DNA from: Physcomitrium patens
Taxonomy: Eukaryota; Streptophyta; Bryopsida; Funariales; Funariaceae
Assembly (NCBI RefSeq): GCF_000002425.4
Contig: NC_037262.1
Location: 2,486,080 to 2,550,079, forward strand
DNA length: 64,000 nucleotides
Direction: 5' to 3'
The notes beneath the pieces were generated by a model. It searched no databases, was not told where the DNA came from, and saw nothing but the letters and a program-made list of their open reading frames with translations. The first letter of the stretch is position 1. The number at the start of each line of letters is the position of its first letter. Of this stretch, positions 37,156-48,617 are shown piece after piece. The position numbers and the translations under genes were made by a program.

Positions 37156-40137
37156 TTAAGTAGGTGATATTTGTACATCACGCAGAAGCCTTGCTGCCAT
37201 TGCTCCAACCCTTCCTGCTTCCCAACGTTTGCTGAACGAAGCCTCGCTCCCATCAACGCCGCTAGTTGCTTTCGATGGCTTTCCTTCGACATTAGTTGAG
37301 GCAATTAACTTAGTTTCAAAGTCTTGGACAGTACTGCAATCTACTTCGTCAGAAGTTGATTGTTGCGAATTTGGGAACCGTTGCTCGAGTAATGATTTGT
37401 CATCATGTGTTGAATCATACCGATTCAATCTGAAGAAAGTGGCAATACGTAAAAGTTACATAGTTTGGAAAGTTTAAATACACAATCTACATAAAAGCCT
37501 ACAAAGAGATTCACAGCCGCTTTGTATCCCAATTCTATTGCATCAAACTTAGCAAGACCAATCAAACCATTTCCAAACTCTCGCATTGTGCTATAAATGA
37601 ACGAACATCTAAAATCTAGATTGCAAGCCACATCCGAGCATCGATCATAGAGACAAAGATAAAAACCGCATGATGTAAAGTTCGATGTTGCTGTGCTGAT
37701 ACTTCGCATCCATCTGCAGTTGTTCGATTCAAGTTCAGTACAAACGAAAGTACGTCGGAAGAACTATCTCAAGCAGAACTTGCATTTCTATACCAAAGTC
37801 GGACGACACCTGAGCCAAGGCCCCTGTGTGCTGATTACAGTATTATCTGTCAAGTCTATATACACTTGAAATGTAACAGGACTATGCACGCAACATTGCA
37901 CCAAAAGCTCAGGATTATTCCTCACATGAACATGGATAGATACTTAGTAACCGACCTTTGAAGGGGATATCTTCTTGATTGAAAAATGACATGAAAATAG
38001 CTTCTGAAGCTGTTCCTTGACACCGCTGTCCCGAAACTCATACCCCAACTGTCAAATCCACATCGCACTAAAAGTTAAAGAACCAGGTGTGAAACCTTTG
38101 TAAAAATTGATGCAACTTCAAACTGCATAAGAATAACACCAGGCGAACAAGTGAACATACCACCAGGGTTGTCTTGGGACCTGAAAGAGCTAATACCGAT
38201 TCGAGCAAAGGTGGTACTAAATGCTCCTTGTACACCTTCATACAACCAGAATTTATTATAAATATATTCTCTGCCCGGATCCCAATTTAAATGCTTTTGC
38301 AATGCAGTAGCCCACGAATTTTCATTTATATTTGTGTATGAAATTGTCTACATAATTCATACATAGACGACACATGGAGCTTCCAAGACATGCCAGAACC
38401 ATGAAGAGCACAATTCTTAAGATAAGTCGAACCACGTACGACGTCTGTGCCGATTATGTAATCAAAGGGAGGCTTTAAGGCCTCAGCTTGCTGTTGGTTA
38501 CCCCAGTCCAGCTCAGCTACTTCCACTGACCCAATAGGACCTGCATACATCCACCAAGAGCTATGAAAACCTGCAATAACCAAACTTCAGCGTCTGAAAA
38601 CGTAAGTACATTCAGAAGCTAAGAAGGTTACAAGCAGTTATGAACTTTGAAAGCAAGACTCAAGTGATACCTAAATGAGAATATTCTGAGGCAGAGTATT
38701 TAGCCCGGGACATGTTACTTTCCATGTTTCTTCGTAGTAAGGGCAACACTTCTGCCTGGTCCGTCACCACCACCTCGCAACCAAGCAGGGCCATCCCTGC
38801 AAATATTCACTACGATCCTTCAAAACCAATTCAGAATCCATTAAGTAATCTCCACCTGTAGAGATGATCTGAACTTATCATCATACATGACCACACGAAG
38901 TATGTCCAACCTAATCCTGATAAACCGCAACCAGCTCCAAGTTCAACAACGCGCTTATTTTGAAGCTTTGCCCTGCTGAACTCTCCTTTCTTGCTGTTTT
39001 TCTCCTGCAGAGATCCAATCGACAGTACATTAGCCAAGTTTGATTTTCAAAGGCACACAACCATGGGACAGAACACCAAAGACGTAGCTTGGCTCTAACC
39101 CGCTTCCACAGTATTCTAAGCATAGATAGGAACGCAGACAATGAACCATTTATAATAAAATAATAAGCAATCGACATTTCATGTAGCACTTTCAAGAGAT
39201 ACACGGCAAGAACCGAAAAGGCTCGTAATGATTCCTACACGAAAGCCTGATAATTCACTATGAACCATGATCTGAAGGTAATGATGGAAATTCACCAGAA
39301 ACTTGGCGAATACAATCGAGGAGTCCCATACCGTGGTACCATGATGTTGAGAATTTGGGTCCTGCACTAGTAAGCACCAAACACACACCGAAATCGCTGT
39401 AAGCTTCAAAAAAACTTGTCAAAGACGAACAATGATTCCGATCAGGTTGAGCACAGATGTAATGGAAGTCCCCAAGGGCACAACTTCCACAAATATGACT
39501 TAATTGAACTTATAAATCAGGACACGGATAGTAACATTGCCTTAAAAAAAATATGTTCTCAAAAGAACAAGCTGCAACAAATTTTGATGTACAGGACCAT
39601 GTTTTAAGTGTGAAAAGTTGTTTGACAGAAGATGTGTTCATCAATCCGCTTCAAATTACAACCCAAAACATTTGAAACGCCTCGATGCAGTTTACTAGAT
39701 CCTTCAGACTGTAAAGGAAGAGGACTATGTAGCGAACCTGAGCAAGAAGAAGCTTATGGCCCAGAACCTCCAGCTCAACTTTGCATGTCTGAGGGGTATT
39801 AAATCTGTAAACGTCGAAGACTGGATTTAAGTGACAACATAAGCATCTACTGGATATTACACGACTTCATTACAAACGCACCAATTTCAATGATACGAAA
39901 ACTAGTGAAAAAATAGACATTGAGAGATGGTTAAATATTGGGGTCTAACAATGAGAATGCAACACAAAATAATGTGACATGGCGCAAATAATCATGTTCG
40001 TATTCCTCATACAAAATCTCAGCAAATGTCTCAACGCATTTAATGCACGGCATTGCGCTACACAAGAGCAATATAGAACATAACCCAAATTCTGAACAAC
40101 ACATTAAAAAAATAAAAAAAACCTACACATCCTCCAT
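37156..40137 (-). CDS. METTL21-type protein N-lysine methyltransferase
   Basis: Ten exons on the minus strand join in frame: 40137-40127, 39804-39738, 39361-39296, 39004-38911, 38796-38671, 38540-38440, 38235-38161, 38048-37956, 37713-37667 and 37429-37156, giving 317 residues. It is a class I SAM-dependent methyltransferase. TVWDSSIVFAKFL precedes the fold, VVELGAGCGLSG is motif I (67-78, SAM binding), VVVTDQ (88-93) the acidic motif II, and DVVY (154-157) the D-x-x-Y catalytic signature of lysine methyltransferase family 16. LGYEFRDSGVKEQL and KYQHSNIELYIM complete the core. The first exon codes only MEDV-. The donor of exon 9 (GTTTTT) is weak. If it is not used, translation ends after a few codons at 37645 and the protein has 233 residues. 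The spliced tail ends in RWEAGRVGAMAARLLRDVQIS, which I recall as similar to plant homologues. The substrate cannot be read from sequence. Confidence 0.85.
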
Positions 40138-40950
40138 GACGGCTGGTGACCCGTTGCTCCTGTCTTTCAAATCTCTTCAGAATAAACCTTTACAAAAAAC
40201 CGCCTGATCGAGTGGCTATAAGAAGCACAGACGAACCACCTCAACCCCTAAACCCTACATTGGCTAAGACCATCGACCCTGACCCGCGCAACTAGAATCC
40301 CTTGTTCGCGGTGACAGAAGCAGCACGTTCTCACGATGATCAGGCAATTGCTTCGGCTGCTCGATTTGCTTCTCCTCCTCGAAAACAACAGCAGAATCTC
40401 TGCACATCAGCTGCACTGCGCTACTTTTTTCCTCTCTACCCAACACAAATATCCACGCGAAACTCCACGAAATGCGTCATCGAGTGGCATACAAGTCACA
40501 GATGCTTCTCAAGGAACAGACTGCACAACCCAGCTCCGCAAATCTCAGGGGAAATAGAGAACACTGCCAAATCAAAGCAGAGCAACTGGAAACATGAACA
40601 GATCAGAAATTATTTGAAGCAGTGCTCTGCTGCACGACCCAGCTCGACAATGACTTCACAGACGCAACAATCCGTCTTACAAAATCACAAACCCAAGAAC
40701 AAAAACTAACCCAACAACATCACACAAAATTGGCTCGAAACACAAAAAGAGATGTCTCCGAAAAAAGCATTTCTGTAGATTGGAAAACATAATTTGTTGG
40801 GTTTTTTCAATCAGCAACTGTGGGCGGCGCTTTGGCTTGGTTATGGATTTTATTTCTGTGAGTTGATGTGTGGATTTGTTTAGTTTTCCAACACTAGCAC
40901 TTAACACTGGGAAAGGTCTTGGTAGTTTTTTTTTCTTCTATACATCTCGG
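40138..40950 (-). promoter_or_regulatory. Upstream region of the methyltransferase gene
   Basis: CpG-bearing DNA upstream of the minus-strand ATG at 40137, likely 5' leader and promoter. Overlapping open frames on both strands (to about 135 codons) show no recognised motif and are not called as genes. The composition drops to AT-rich repeat DNA near 40,950. Confidence 0.35.
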
Positions 40951-41934
40951 TGATTAAGTTTTATTTGAAGCTTTTTTACTGAATTTGTGTTGAAATTGTA
41001 TAACTTATTATTAGGCTATGTTTGGTTTTGAGAATATTGTTGATAAAACTCATGAATGCTTTTAGATGAATTAAGAAATTTTTCAACTTTGTGTATTAGT
41101 TTATTTTCAATTTTAGAAAATATTCCAGTTTCCAAAAAGTATTTCTTAATTTTCTTATTTTGTGTGAAATCCATTTCTTCCAGTTATGCATGCAAATGCA
41201 GTAGCAACCTTTAATTGAAAAAATTTAAATGAAATTTGCAAAATTTGTACAAAACTTGCAAATTTATAGAATCATTGCATTTGTTTATTTTGATGAACGA
41301 ATTCTACTTCAAAATGCTGTATATATCTTCTTTTTATCTATATAATTTTGTTCTATTCTGAAGTGATGCAAGCTAAAAATTCAACAAAGAATTTGTACAA
41401 AAGTTTGGCAAAAAGTTTTTACTTATATTATTATTCTAGAACGTAATGTACACAATCCTTGAAAAATATCATCCAAATAAACAATTATAAAACTTATGTG
41501 AATGTTATTAAAAAATGTAATGCATCAATTGCTAAGAAATCACAAGAGTGTTGGAAGGATAAATGGCAATACATTGCATTTAAAGTAGTTACACCTTATA
41601 CAATAGGTTACCTTTTTATTTGTTTCTTTTAAAAATTCAAATAAAAGTATTGTTCTTTAATAAACTATTTTGATCTTTAAAAATTAGAAATAAAAAATAT
41701 ATAAAAATATAAGTAATAAATAATTGTAATTTTTTACAACATAGTTAAACTATCAATAACCTACATACATGCTTGAAGATTCTTTTAAAATTTATATGAA
41801 AATTACAATTGATTAGTAACAAAAAAATCCAAAAATAGTATGATTATAAGTTTGAAGAAATTTAAAATAAAACAAGATAAAATAAATATTTTGTAGCATA
41901 TATAATTGTTTTTGTGTGTACATTCTTCAAGGTA

Positions 41935-42290
41935 TTTGAATGGTTTTACTCGAGTAGAATTTGTAGGCACCTTGTTTAAGGATATTGTGCTAACTTTATT
42001 TATACCTTTGTTAAAGAATTTTTTTAAATATTTCTTAAACTTTAAAGATTTTCTAATGGAAACTTTAGAAACCTAAGAAGAATAATAATAGATAAAAGGT
42101 TATAGAAATAAAATCACAAAATCCACAATATATAATACATTATATGCTACTAAATTTTAATAACTTGCATGCAATATTGATTGAAATAATAAAAACCAAA
42201 ACAACTGAATTTGATATTATCTTAACAATGATGTACAAGATTTGATGCTTACATTCATTTTAGATTGTTCAAAAAGATTTGATTGAGGGA
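41935..42290 (+). mobile_element. Gag fragment of a decayed Ty3/gypsy element
   Basis: YLNGFTRVEFVGTL and the following residues match the gag segment seen near 6400-6480 in copy A3, and the spacing to a later segment resembling DNVKDLML is kept. No LTR or pol was found next to it. It is an old, broken fragment. Confidence 0.6.
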
Positions 42291-42708
42291 ATCAACTCCA
42301 TGTTTTCCAACAATTACTGATCTTGCCTACTTCAAAATTGTATGCACATGTGCATGTGTGACATGAGTTTTTCTCCACATTTTGGTTTGCACATGATATA
42401 GGAGCACAAGATATAGCATAGTGGTCAAATTTGGCATGTGCAAAAATGATTGTGTTAATAACAACAACAAGAGAAAGTTTGATAAATATCTATGTGATTA
42501 CAAATATTTTGAAAAATACCCTTGAATGGGTATTTCCACAATTTCCAAAATTAGAAGGGTAATTTTTAAAATAATGCAAAGTACCATGATATTCATATTT
42601 TTTTCTCTTATTTATTTAAAATAGAAACATGGATTATTATAGATTGATATCAATTATGAAACTTTTATAAGAAGTTTATAAGAATTCTCTATCAAATTTT
42701 TGAATCGA

Positions 42709-43095
42709 ATATATATATATATATATATATACATAGTTTCAATACCTATTCAAAGATTAAATTAAGAGGTGTGTACAAATATATTATTAATAAGAGAAAT
42801 CTGTCAAAGATGTTATTTAATACAAAATATAAGTAAATTAAATATAGAATTGTATTTTTCAACTTGAAAATATATCTATAACATTCTAATATATAAAAAA
42901 TGATATATTTTTTTTAAAAATTAAATAACTTTATAATCATCTATTCAAATGACATTTCAATATATTAAAAACAAAACAAAACATTATTTCAATTGGTAAT
43001 GAAAAAATTACAAGAACTAGGACCACACACTATATTAAAATTATATATAACTTATGAACATGTAATTGATGTTTTGGATTATATTGCATCAATAA

Positions 43096-43161
<66 letters not shown>

Positions 43162-43264
43162 AAGATATAGAAATGTGTTTTGGAGTGTGAGGTTTTTGAA
43201 AATAACTCTATTAGAAAATATTTTTTAATTTTAATTTTTTTTCTTATTATATATATATATATAA
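42709..43264. repeat. Cluster of AT microsatellites
   Basis: Three AT/TA tracts: about 42709-42730, about 43101-43159 (broken by a short AAA) and about 43244-43263. Confidence 0.9.
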
Positions 43265-43881
43265 ATAATAGGTGAAAATATTGCCATATCATCCAAAATA
43301 TTAAGATTTTTTTAAATAATGATATCAATATGACTACATTTAACTCTAAGAAAACAATTCATTTTTAAAGCACAAGAATTAATTTTCAACTTGATTCACC
43401 ACTTTCACAAGATGATAATGATAAGAAATCTTTATTTCAATGAACATCTCTTTTACATATTTATTTTATAAAAATAAATATTCAATTTACTATAGGTATA
43501 TTTTTGTAGTTATTAGTACTTTTATAGAGAAAGTAATAGTTACAAGAATTTAAAACATTTTATGAGTATATAATTTTCAAATTAACAAAATGTTATGTAA
43601 ATTATTTCATTATCTCAATTTCATTTTTAAACATACATATTGTCTTTGTAATTTCTTCAAAATAAAATTTTAAAAAATAAAATAAAATATAAAATTCTGT
43701 AGAATATATGTAGTGCACAAAGTATATTAGGTATGTCAAAGGAAAAATAAAATAAAATAAAAATCATTATCTTCTAATAAAAAAATAAATTAAAATTATA
43801 TTTTTATATGAAGTTTTTCAAACATAAGAAAAAAATATTTTTTTTCAAGTATTGAAAAAAAATGGGTTATTTTATAAAATA

Positions 43882-43887
<6 letters not shown>

Positions 43888-43912
<25 letters not shown>

Positions 43913-43915
43913 AAA
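43888..43915. repeat. AAAT tetranucleotide repeat
   Basis: About seven AAAT units. Confidence 0.85.
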
Positions 43916-44802
43916 CTAGTTCCTGAAGATAATTTATACTTTATAAATTTGGAAGTATAAAAAGAAATTTATTTGGTCTTCTAGTATACGTGCAAATATT
44001 AAGAATATATGGCATTAACTATGTGATTTGTTTTAATCTTTTTTATTTACAAAAGATTATAGTAATTGTAACAAATAAATGTTATTATTGTTCTTTTAAT
44101 TTGTAAAGATGAAAAATAAAAAATTGGTTGTTTCAAACAGAATGTTCTTAGCCTCTGATGATTCTTGTTTAAATTCAGTTCTAAAATATATTTAGTTTTT
44201 TTAACATTTAATAAAAAAAGAAAAAAAAAAAAAGGAAAAAAGAAAAATATTTATTTACTTTTTTTTTAAGAGAGAAAATCGAGTAATATTCAAATAAATT
44301 GTTGAATTATTTAGTCTTTATTATTCATTGCTATATCTCTATGATATATCAGCCATATTAACATAGTTTTTTTTATTTTGAAGTAAAAGACTTTATAGTC
44401 AAGCTTATAATTTGGTTCTAAAATTTATTTATGTTTTTAGAATGCCATGCTTCTTAGTGAATATAAAGATTAGAAGAGATTTTTCTATTTTTACCAAATA
44501 AGCTATTATTTCTCCTGATGACTACTATTTGTTTATCAAAGAATGAAATGTTACATTTTCAACTAATCCACAGAATAGCTTCAAAATCTTAAGAATATTT
44601 TTCTTTGTTTCAACCAAATTAACAATTGTAAAAAATTCACCTTTTTATTTTTTATTTTTTTTTATGTTTGGCTATAAATTTTTACCTACTTGCTACTTTC
44701 TCTCAGAGGGATTTAGTTTTTAGTTTTTTATATACTTCCATATTCCAATGTAGTCGTCTTCATTAGGCCCCTGTACTATAATGTTTATTAACAACAATTA
44801 AG

Positions 44803-44978
44803 AACAACTAAAAAAAACAAAAAAAACAAAAAAAACAAAAACAAAAACAAAACACACACACACACACACAAAGTAACTTATAGCATCATAATTTGGAGAA
44901 TTAAAAATTCACTTTATAAACACAATAGAAACCTAAGTAAAAAAGTAAACAAAAAAAAAAAAAAAAAAAAAAAAAAAT
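44803..44978. repeat. Compound simple repeat: C(A)n, CA and poly-A
   Basis: CAAAAAA-type units (about 44803-44850) pass into a CA dinucleotide tract (about 44851-44871); a 27-bp A-run follows at about 44951-44977. Confidence 0.85.
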
Positions 44979-45308
44979 TATAAGAGCATCAATTAAAAAT
45001 GGCCAATCAATAAATAATGCTCTAAAGATTTCTCATTCATATTTGACAGGGTCATACATAAATAGTATTCATAAATACTCAAAATAGAACAGTATAATTC
45101 TATAAATACCTTTCACTATGTATCACAAACATGCCCACAATCAAAGAGTCAATAAATTCTTTCCAGCAAGCTGGGTACTAATTCAAGTCTACTTCCCAAC
45201 TCATTTCCTGCTTTGTTTTGTGCAATCCACATCCATCCATACCTGACAATTGGTAACACTTTTCATAGAATAATACCAACAAACTGATCACAATGTAAAT
45301 AAATAGAT

Positions 45309-45345
45309 TTTATTTATTTATTTATTTATTTATTATTATTATTAT
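45309..45345. repeat. TTTA and ATT simple repeat
   Basis: TTTA units pass directly into ATT units. Confidence 0.85.
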
Positions 45346-46381
45346 TTTGGCACAAATGAAACAAAGATTTTATTGTAGGCAGACATCACAAATGTTTGGT
45401 CTAATAGGGATTCAAAAATCCCAATTAGAACACAAAACTTCTTGGATCCTAAAGTATAAGGTTATAACCTCACTAATGAGGAGCTACTCAGTTACAATTG
45501 TAGTGTGTGTTGGAATTCCATCTTATTTTCCTACCTTACTTACTTCATATGATACTATTGTTTTTTCAACTTGTATTAAATGCTTTGTACCAATTGTTGA
45601 AGGCTTCATTTAGAATGTTTATTAGGCTCTTGTTCTACGAAATGTGGGCATGGTCTGTGTCTCTTTGTCATATTTGAGTTGTTATCTTTTCTAATGGCTA
45701 GTTTTTGTTGTAGAATACTTAGTCATTCCTTTCTAGCCACATCTCCAATATTGCAACGTCTTGCAAGAGAGCTCACATTGTATTAAATTCACTGAACCAT
45801 TAAGGAAGTTTGTTGGCAAAGATGCATTTGGCCTATGCAAAGCTAGACATTGAATTTGAAATAAATGGTTTAATTTGTATAGCATGGATGAGTCCTATAT
45901 ACCATTTTTTATATTTTTTTTGGCTTGTGGATACATCCAAAATTGATAAAAGATTGATTATTGCATTCTTCAATAGAAGGAATAGAATGTATTGATGTCC
46001 TTAGTGAACTTACATAGCTAGTTGTTTATTGTAATTACTTTTTGCTATATGCTCTATATGAATGTTCTATAAGAATGCAAGACATTAAGCCAATTTATGA
46101 GGACTTTATTTGGGAGTTCATTCCTTTGTCTGGTAGAACAAAAAGATATCAAATTGTCCAAATTAATAATTCACATCTTCATTTTTTATATTGTGAATTG
46201 AAAAAATGGTGTAGATCCAATCCAACTATATCTTTCAAGATTGAAAGAGAGGTGCTTATTAGATCCATAGAAGAATTGGATTTGACTTTTTTTATTGTAA
46301 CTTTCTATCATTCTCAGTTAGATAGTTTCTATTTTATACACAATGATGTCAACTCTTGCAATGTTGATGGAATAAGCCTTG

Positions 46382-46962
46382 TGTCACGAACATATACATG
46401 TAAGCTAATAATTACATGTATAAATAGGTAGAAGTAATTAAAAGTAGGTAAAAGTAAGTTAATTCTATAATATTTGATATAAAAGCTTCCTAAAAGCTTC
46501 ATAGATACTGCTTTGACTTTATAGGTATCTTTAATTGACTTTTTGGATTAGAAATGTAGTCAATAAGTTGGCCATGTGCCACACATGTTGTTAGCTTGAA
46601 GACCAAGCTAACTATGTGGCCCACATATAGAAAAACTTGCCTTGTAAATCAAAGCATATGTCCTACAAAGTCAAACCATATTGAAGGTCCTATAGGACGT
46701 CGCCACATAGCCTCTAGTTAGATATTATATATAGAGACAAGAATGAAGCCGTCTTCACTCTTGTCAACTCTTTTCTTGCTTCTAGTCTACTTTCAAGGGT
46801 CTCTAGTTTTCTCGGCTTTTGGCAATAGCCATTTTAGTTTCTTTTTTTAATATATATATCAAGTTATTTCTATTTTGTCATCTTTCTATCAGAGAAGTCT
46901 CACTTTTTTATTTATCTTTATCATGTTTTTTTCCTTGAAAAATTGACAAGAGTATACTTACA
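46382..46962 (+). repeat. 5' LTR of copy N
   Basis: 581 bp from TGTCACGAAC to ATACTTACA, directly followed by a primer-binding site and gag. It is the best preserved LTR of this family in the window. Confidence 0.85.
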
Positions 46963-46975
46963 ATATCAGAGCTTT
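46963..46975 (+). promoter_or_regulatory. Primer-binding site of copy N
   Basis: ATATCAGAGCTTT immediately after the LTR resembles TGGTATCAGAGC, the site complementary to the 3' end of initiator-methionine tRNA used by many plant LTR elements. Confidence 0.7.
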
Positions 46976-48194
46976 GTCTAATCTTCATTAAGAGTAGATT
47001 ATCATTTTTTCTTGATAAAACATAAGCATATTAGAAGTTACGGATTACCCTCTTCTAAACTGATATTGTCCTTAGTATTTTCTTTGTTCTCAAGTCCTCT
47101 CTTATATTTATCTTGAGAAATATTAGACATCTTCTCTTTTCTAAGTGTTATCATGGCAGAACTTACTGAAATGAAGAGTCCAATGGCACAAATGCAAGAG
47201 CAATTGAGGGAGTTAATGCTTGCGATGCATCAACTCAATTTACCACCACAAGGAACAACAAGATTGGCAGGAAGTGAAGATATAGAAATGATTGGAGCTG
47301 CTTCAACATCTCTACCAAATCATGTCCCTCATCCTATGGTGGAATGCCCTTCTAGTGTTAGAAAACCAAGAATTGTCCTAATCGAGAAGTTTGATGGCAC
47401 CAGATCAAAGTTTAGAGGATTTATCAATTAAGTATAACTTGTGATTGAACTTCAATCCCAAAGCTATCCAACTCTAGGATCGTAAGTTAGATTCATTGGT
47501 ACGCTTCTTTCAAGTTGAGCATTATCATGATTTTCATCTTTTCTTGAACGACGAGATCCACTATAAGATAATTTAGTGGCTTTTTTGGCGGATTTTTGAT
47601 CTATGTATGGAGAATATGATGCAATTTGTGTTGCAACCAATAAGTTCCATATTTTACGACAAAGTAATCGATCAGTAATGTTGTATACTTCACAATTTTG
47701 ATAACTTGTAACTGATATCAAGTCGAATGATGTTGCACTAATTAGCCAATTTTTCTACGGATCACAATATGAGGTAAAAAAATTAATGTTCAACTTACCT
47801 GATCCTCAAAGATTGAGTCAAGGAATTGACTTTGTTGTGAAGTAGGACAATTATCTATTTGAATTTCAATCTGAGAACTGTACAAGTGGACCTCAACGTA
47901 ACTATAATTCAATAGCAACACCAACATCTCTTCAACACATACATTCGGAAGTAGAGGATATACAAATTGATGCAGTACGTTTCAAACTTCTTACTGAGCA
48001 AGAAAAGACTCGTCGTCATCAAGAAGGATTGTGCTTATATTGTGGAGAACCTAAACACACTACTCAACATTATCCAAAGAAACAATGTAATTGTAAAATA
48101 AGGAGTACGGTGATCAAAGAAGATAGCATGTTAAAAAATGAATTTGTCCAGCTACAATAGGGACTGTGCGGCTTGAACCTTGTACAACGACTAG

Positions 48195-48617
48195 TGTCAC
48201 GGACACAGAAATACAAACTCGAGATCTAACAAGAAGTTCAAGAAGAACTGGCAAGAACTAGATTAATCAGATGAATACAAGAACAACACCAGAGAGGTGA
48301 GCTAGAGCTCCAAGAGATGTGTTGTCGAGATTGAAGAACTCTTCAGCCTCGATTCCAATATATACTCCTATTTAGGAAGCTTCTCAAGCAACTTCTATCA
48401 ACTAAGAAGCTTCTAGAAGGTTTCAGAGACTTGCTTCTAGAAGATTCTAGAAAATTTATCTCTAGAAGGTTCTAAGGACTATGTCCCTAATATCTTCTAT
48501 CAACTAAGAAGCTTCTAGAAGGTTTTAGAGACTTGCTTCTAGAAGATTCTAAAAACTTGTTTCTAAAAGGTTCTAGAAACTTGTCTCTAGAAGGTTCTAA
48601 GGATTATGTCCCTAACA
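48195..48617 (-). repeat. 3' LTR of element M
   Basis: 423 bp. On the plus strand it runs from TGTCACGGAC to CCCTAACA. Just outside its right border (48618-48632) a pyrimidine stretch is the complement of a polypurine tract, as expected next to a 3' LTR. Confidence 0.88.
48358..48605 (-). promoter_or_regulatory. TATA box and heat-shock-element array in the 3' LTR of element M
   Basis: A heat-shock element is a run of alternating nGAAn and nTTCn pentamers. At 48434-48453 four perfect pentamers run without a gap (cTTCt aGAAg aTTCt aGAAa). Runs of three lie at about 48405-48419, 48507-48521 and 48536-48550, and pairs at 48464-48473, 48570-48579 and 48589-48598. On the minus strand, which is the element's sense, all lie in the U3 part, upstream of a TATATA box at about 48359-48364. 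The spacing (about 40 bp to the nearest) is that of a typical heat-inducible promoter. The regulatory role is inference from the motif. Confidence 0.75.

Larger units (their letters stand above)
40951..46381. other. AT-rich intergenic DNA with microsatellites
   Basis: No intact gene. It contains a gag relic (about 41,935-42,290), many simple repeats (listed separately) and, at 46,042-46,381, an open plus-strand frame that runs into the LTR at 46,382 and that I do not recognise. On the minus strand near 45,650-45,800 a reading resembling EMWLERND hints at a LINE C-terminal remnant, but it is too short to call. Confidence 0.45.

Noticed and set aside
38075-38302. Minus-strand frame of 75 codons at the methyltransferase
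   Set aside because: It spans an exon and an intron in the wrong frame; the spliced frame (VYKEHL, then LGYEF) carries the family motifs.
40302-40709. Plus-strand frame of 135 codons
   Set aside because: It lies in the upstream region of the minus-strand methyltransferase gene, overlaps other open frames and has no recognisable domain.
43101-43159. Frames of 65 and 79 codons across the AT microsatellite
   Set aside because: They consist largely of translated AT repeat (alternating I and Y).
48378-48617. CRISPR-like or satellite interpretation of the GAA/TTC-rich repeats
   Set aside because: The units are irregular, lie inside both LTRs and follow the heat-shock pentamer pattern; CRISPR arrays are not expected in a plant nucleus.
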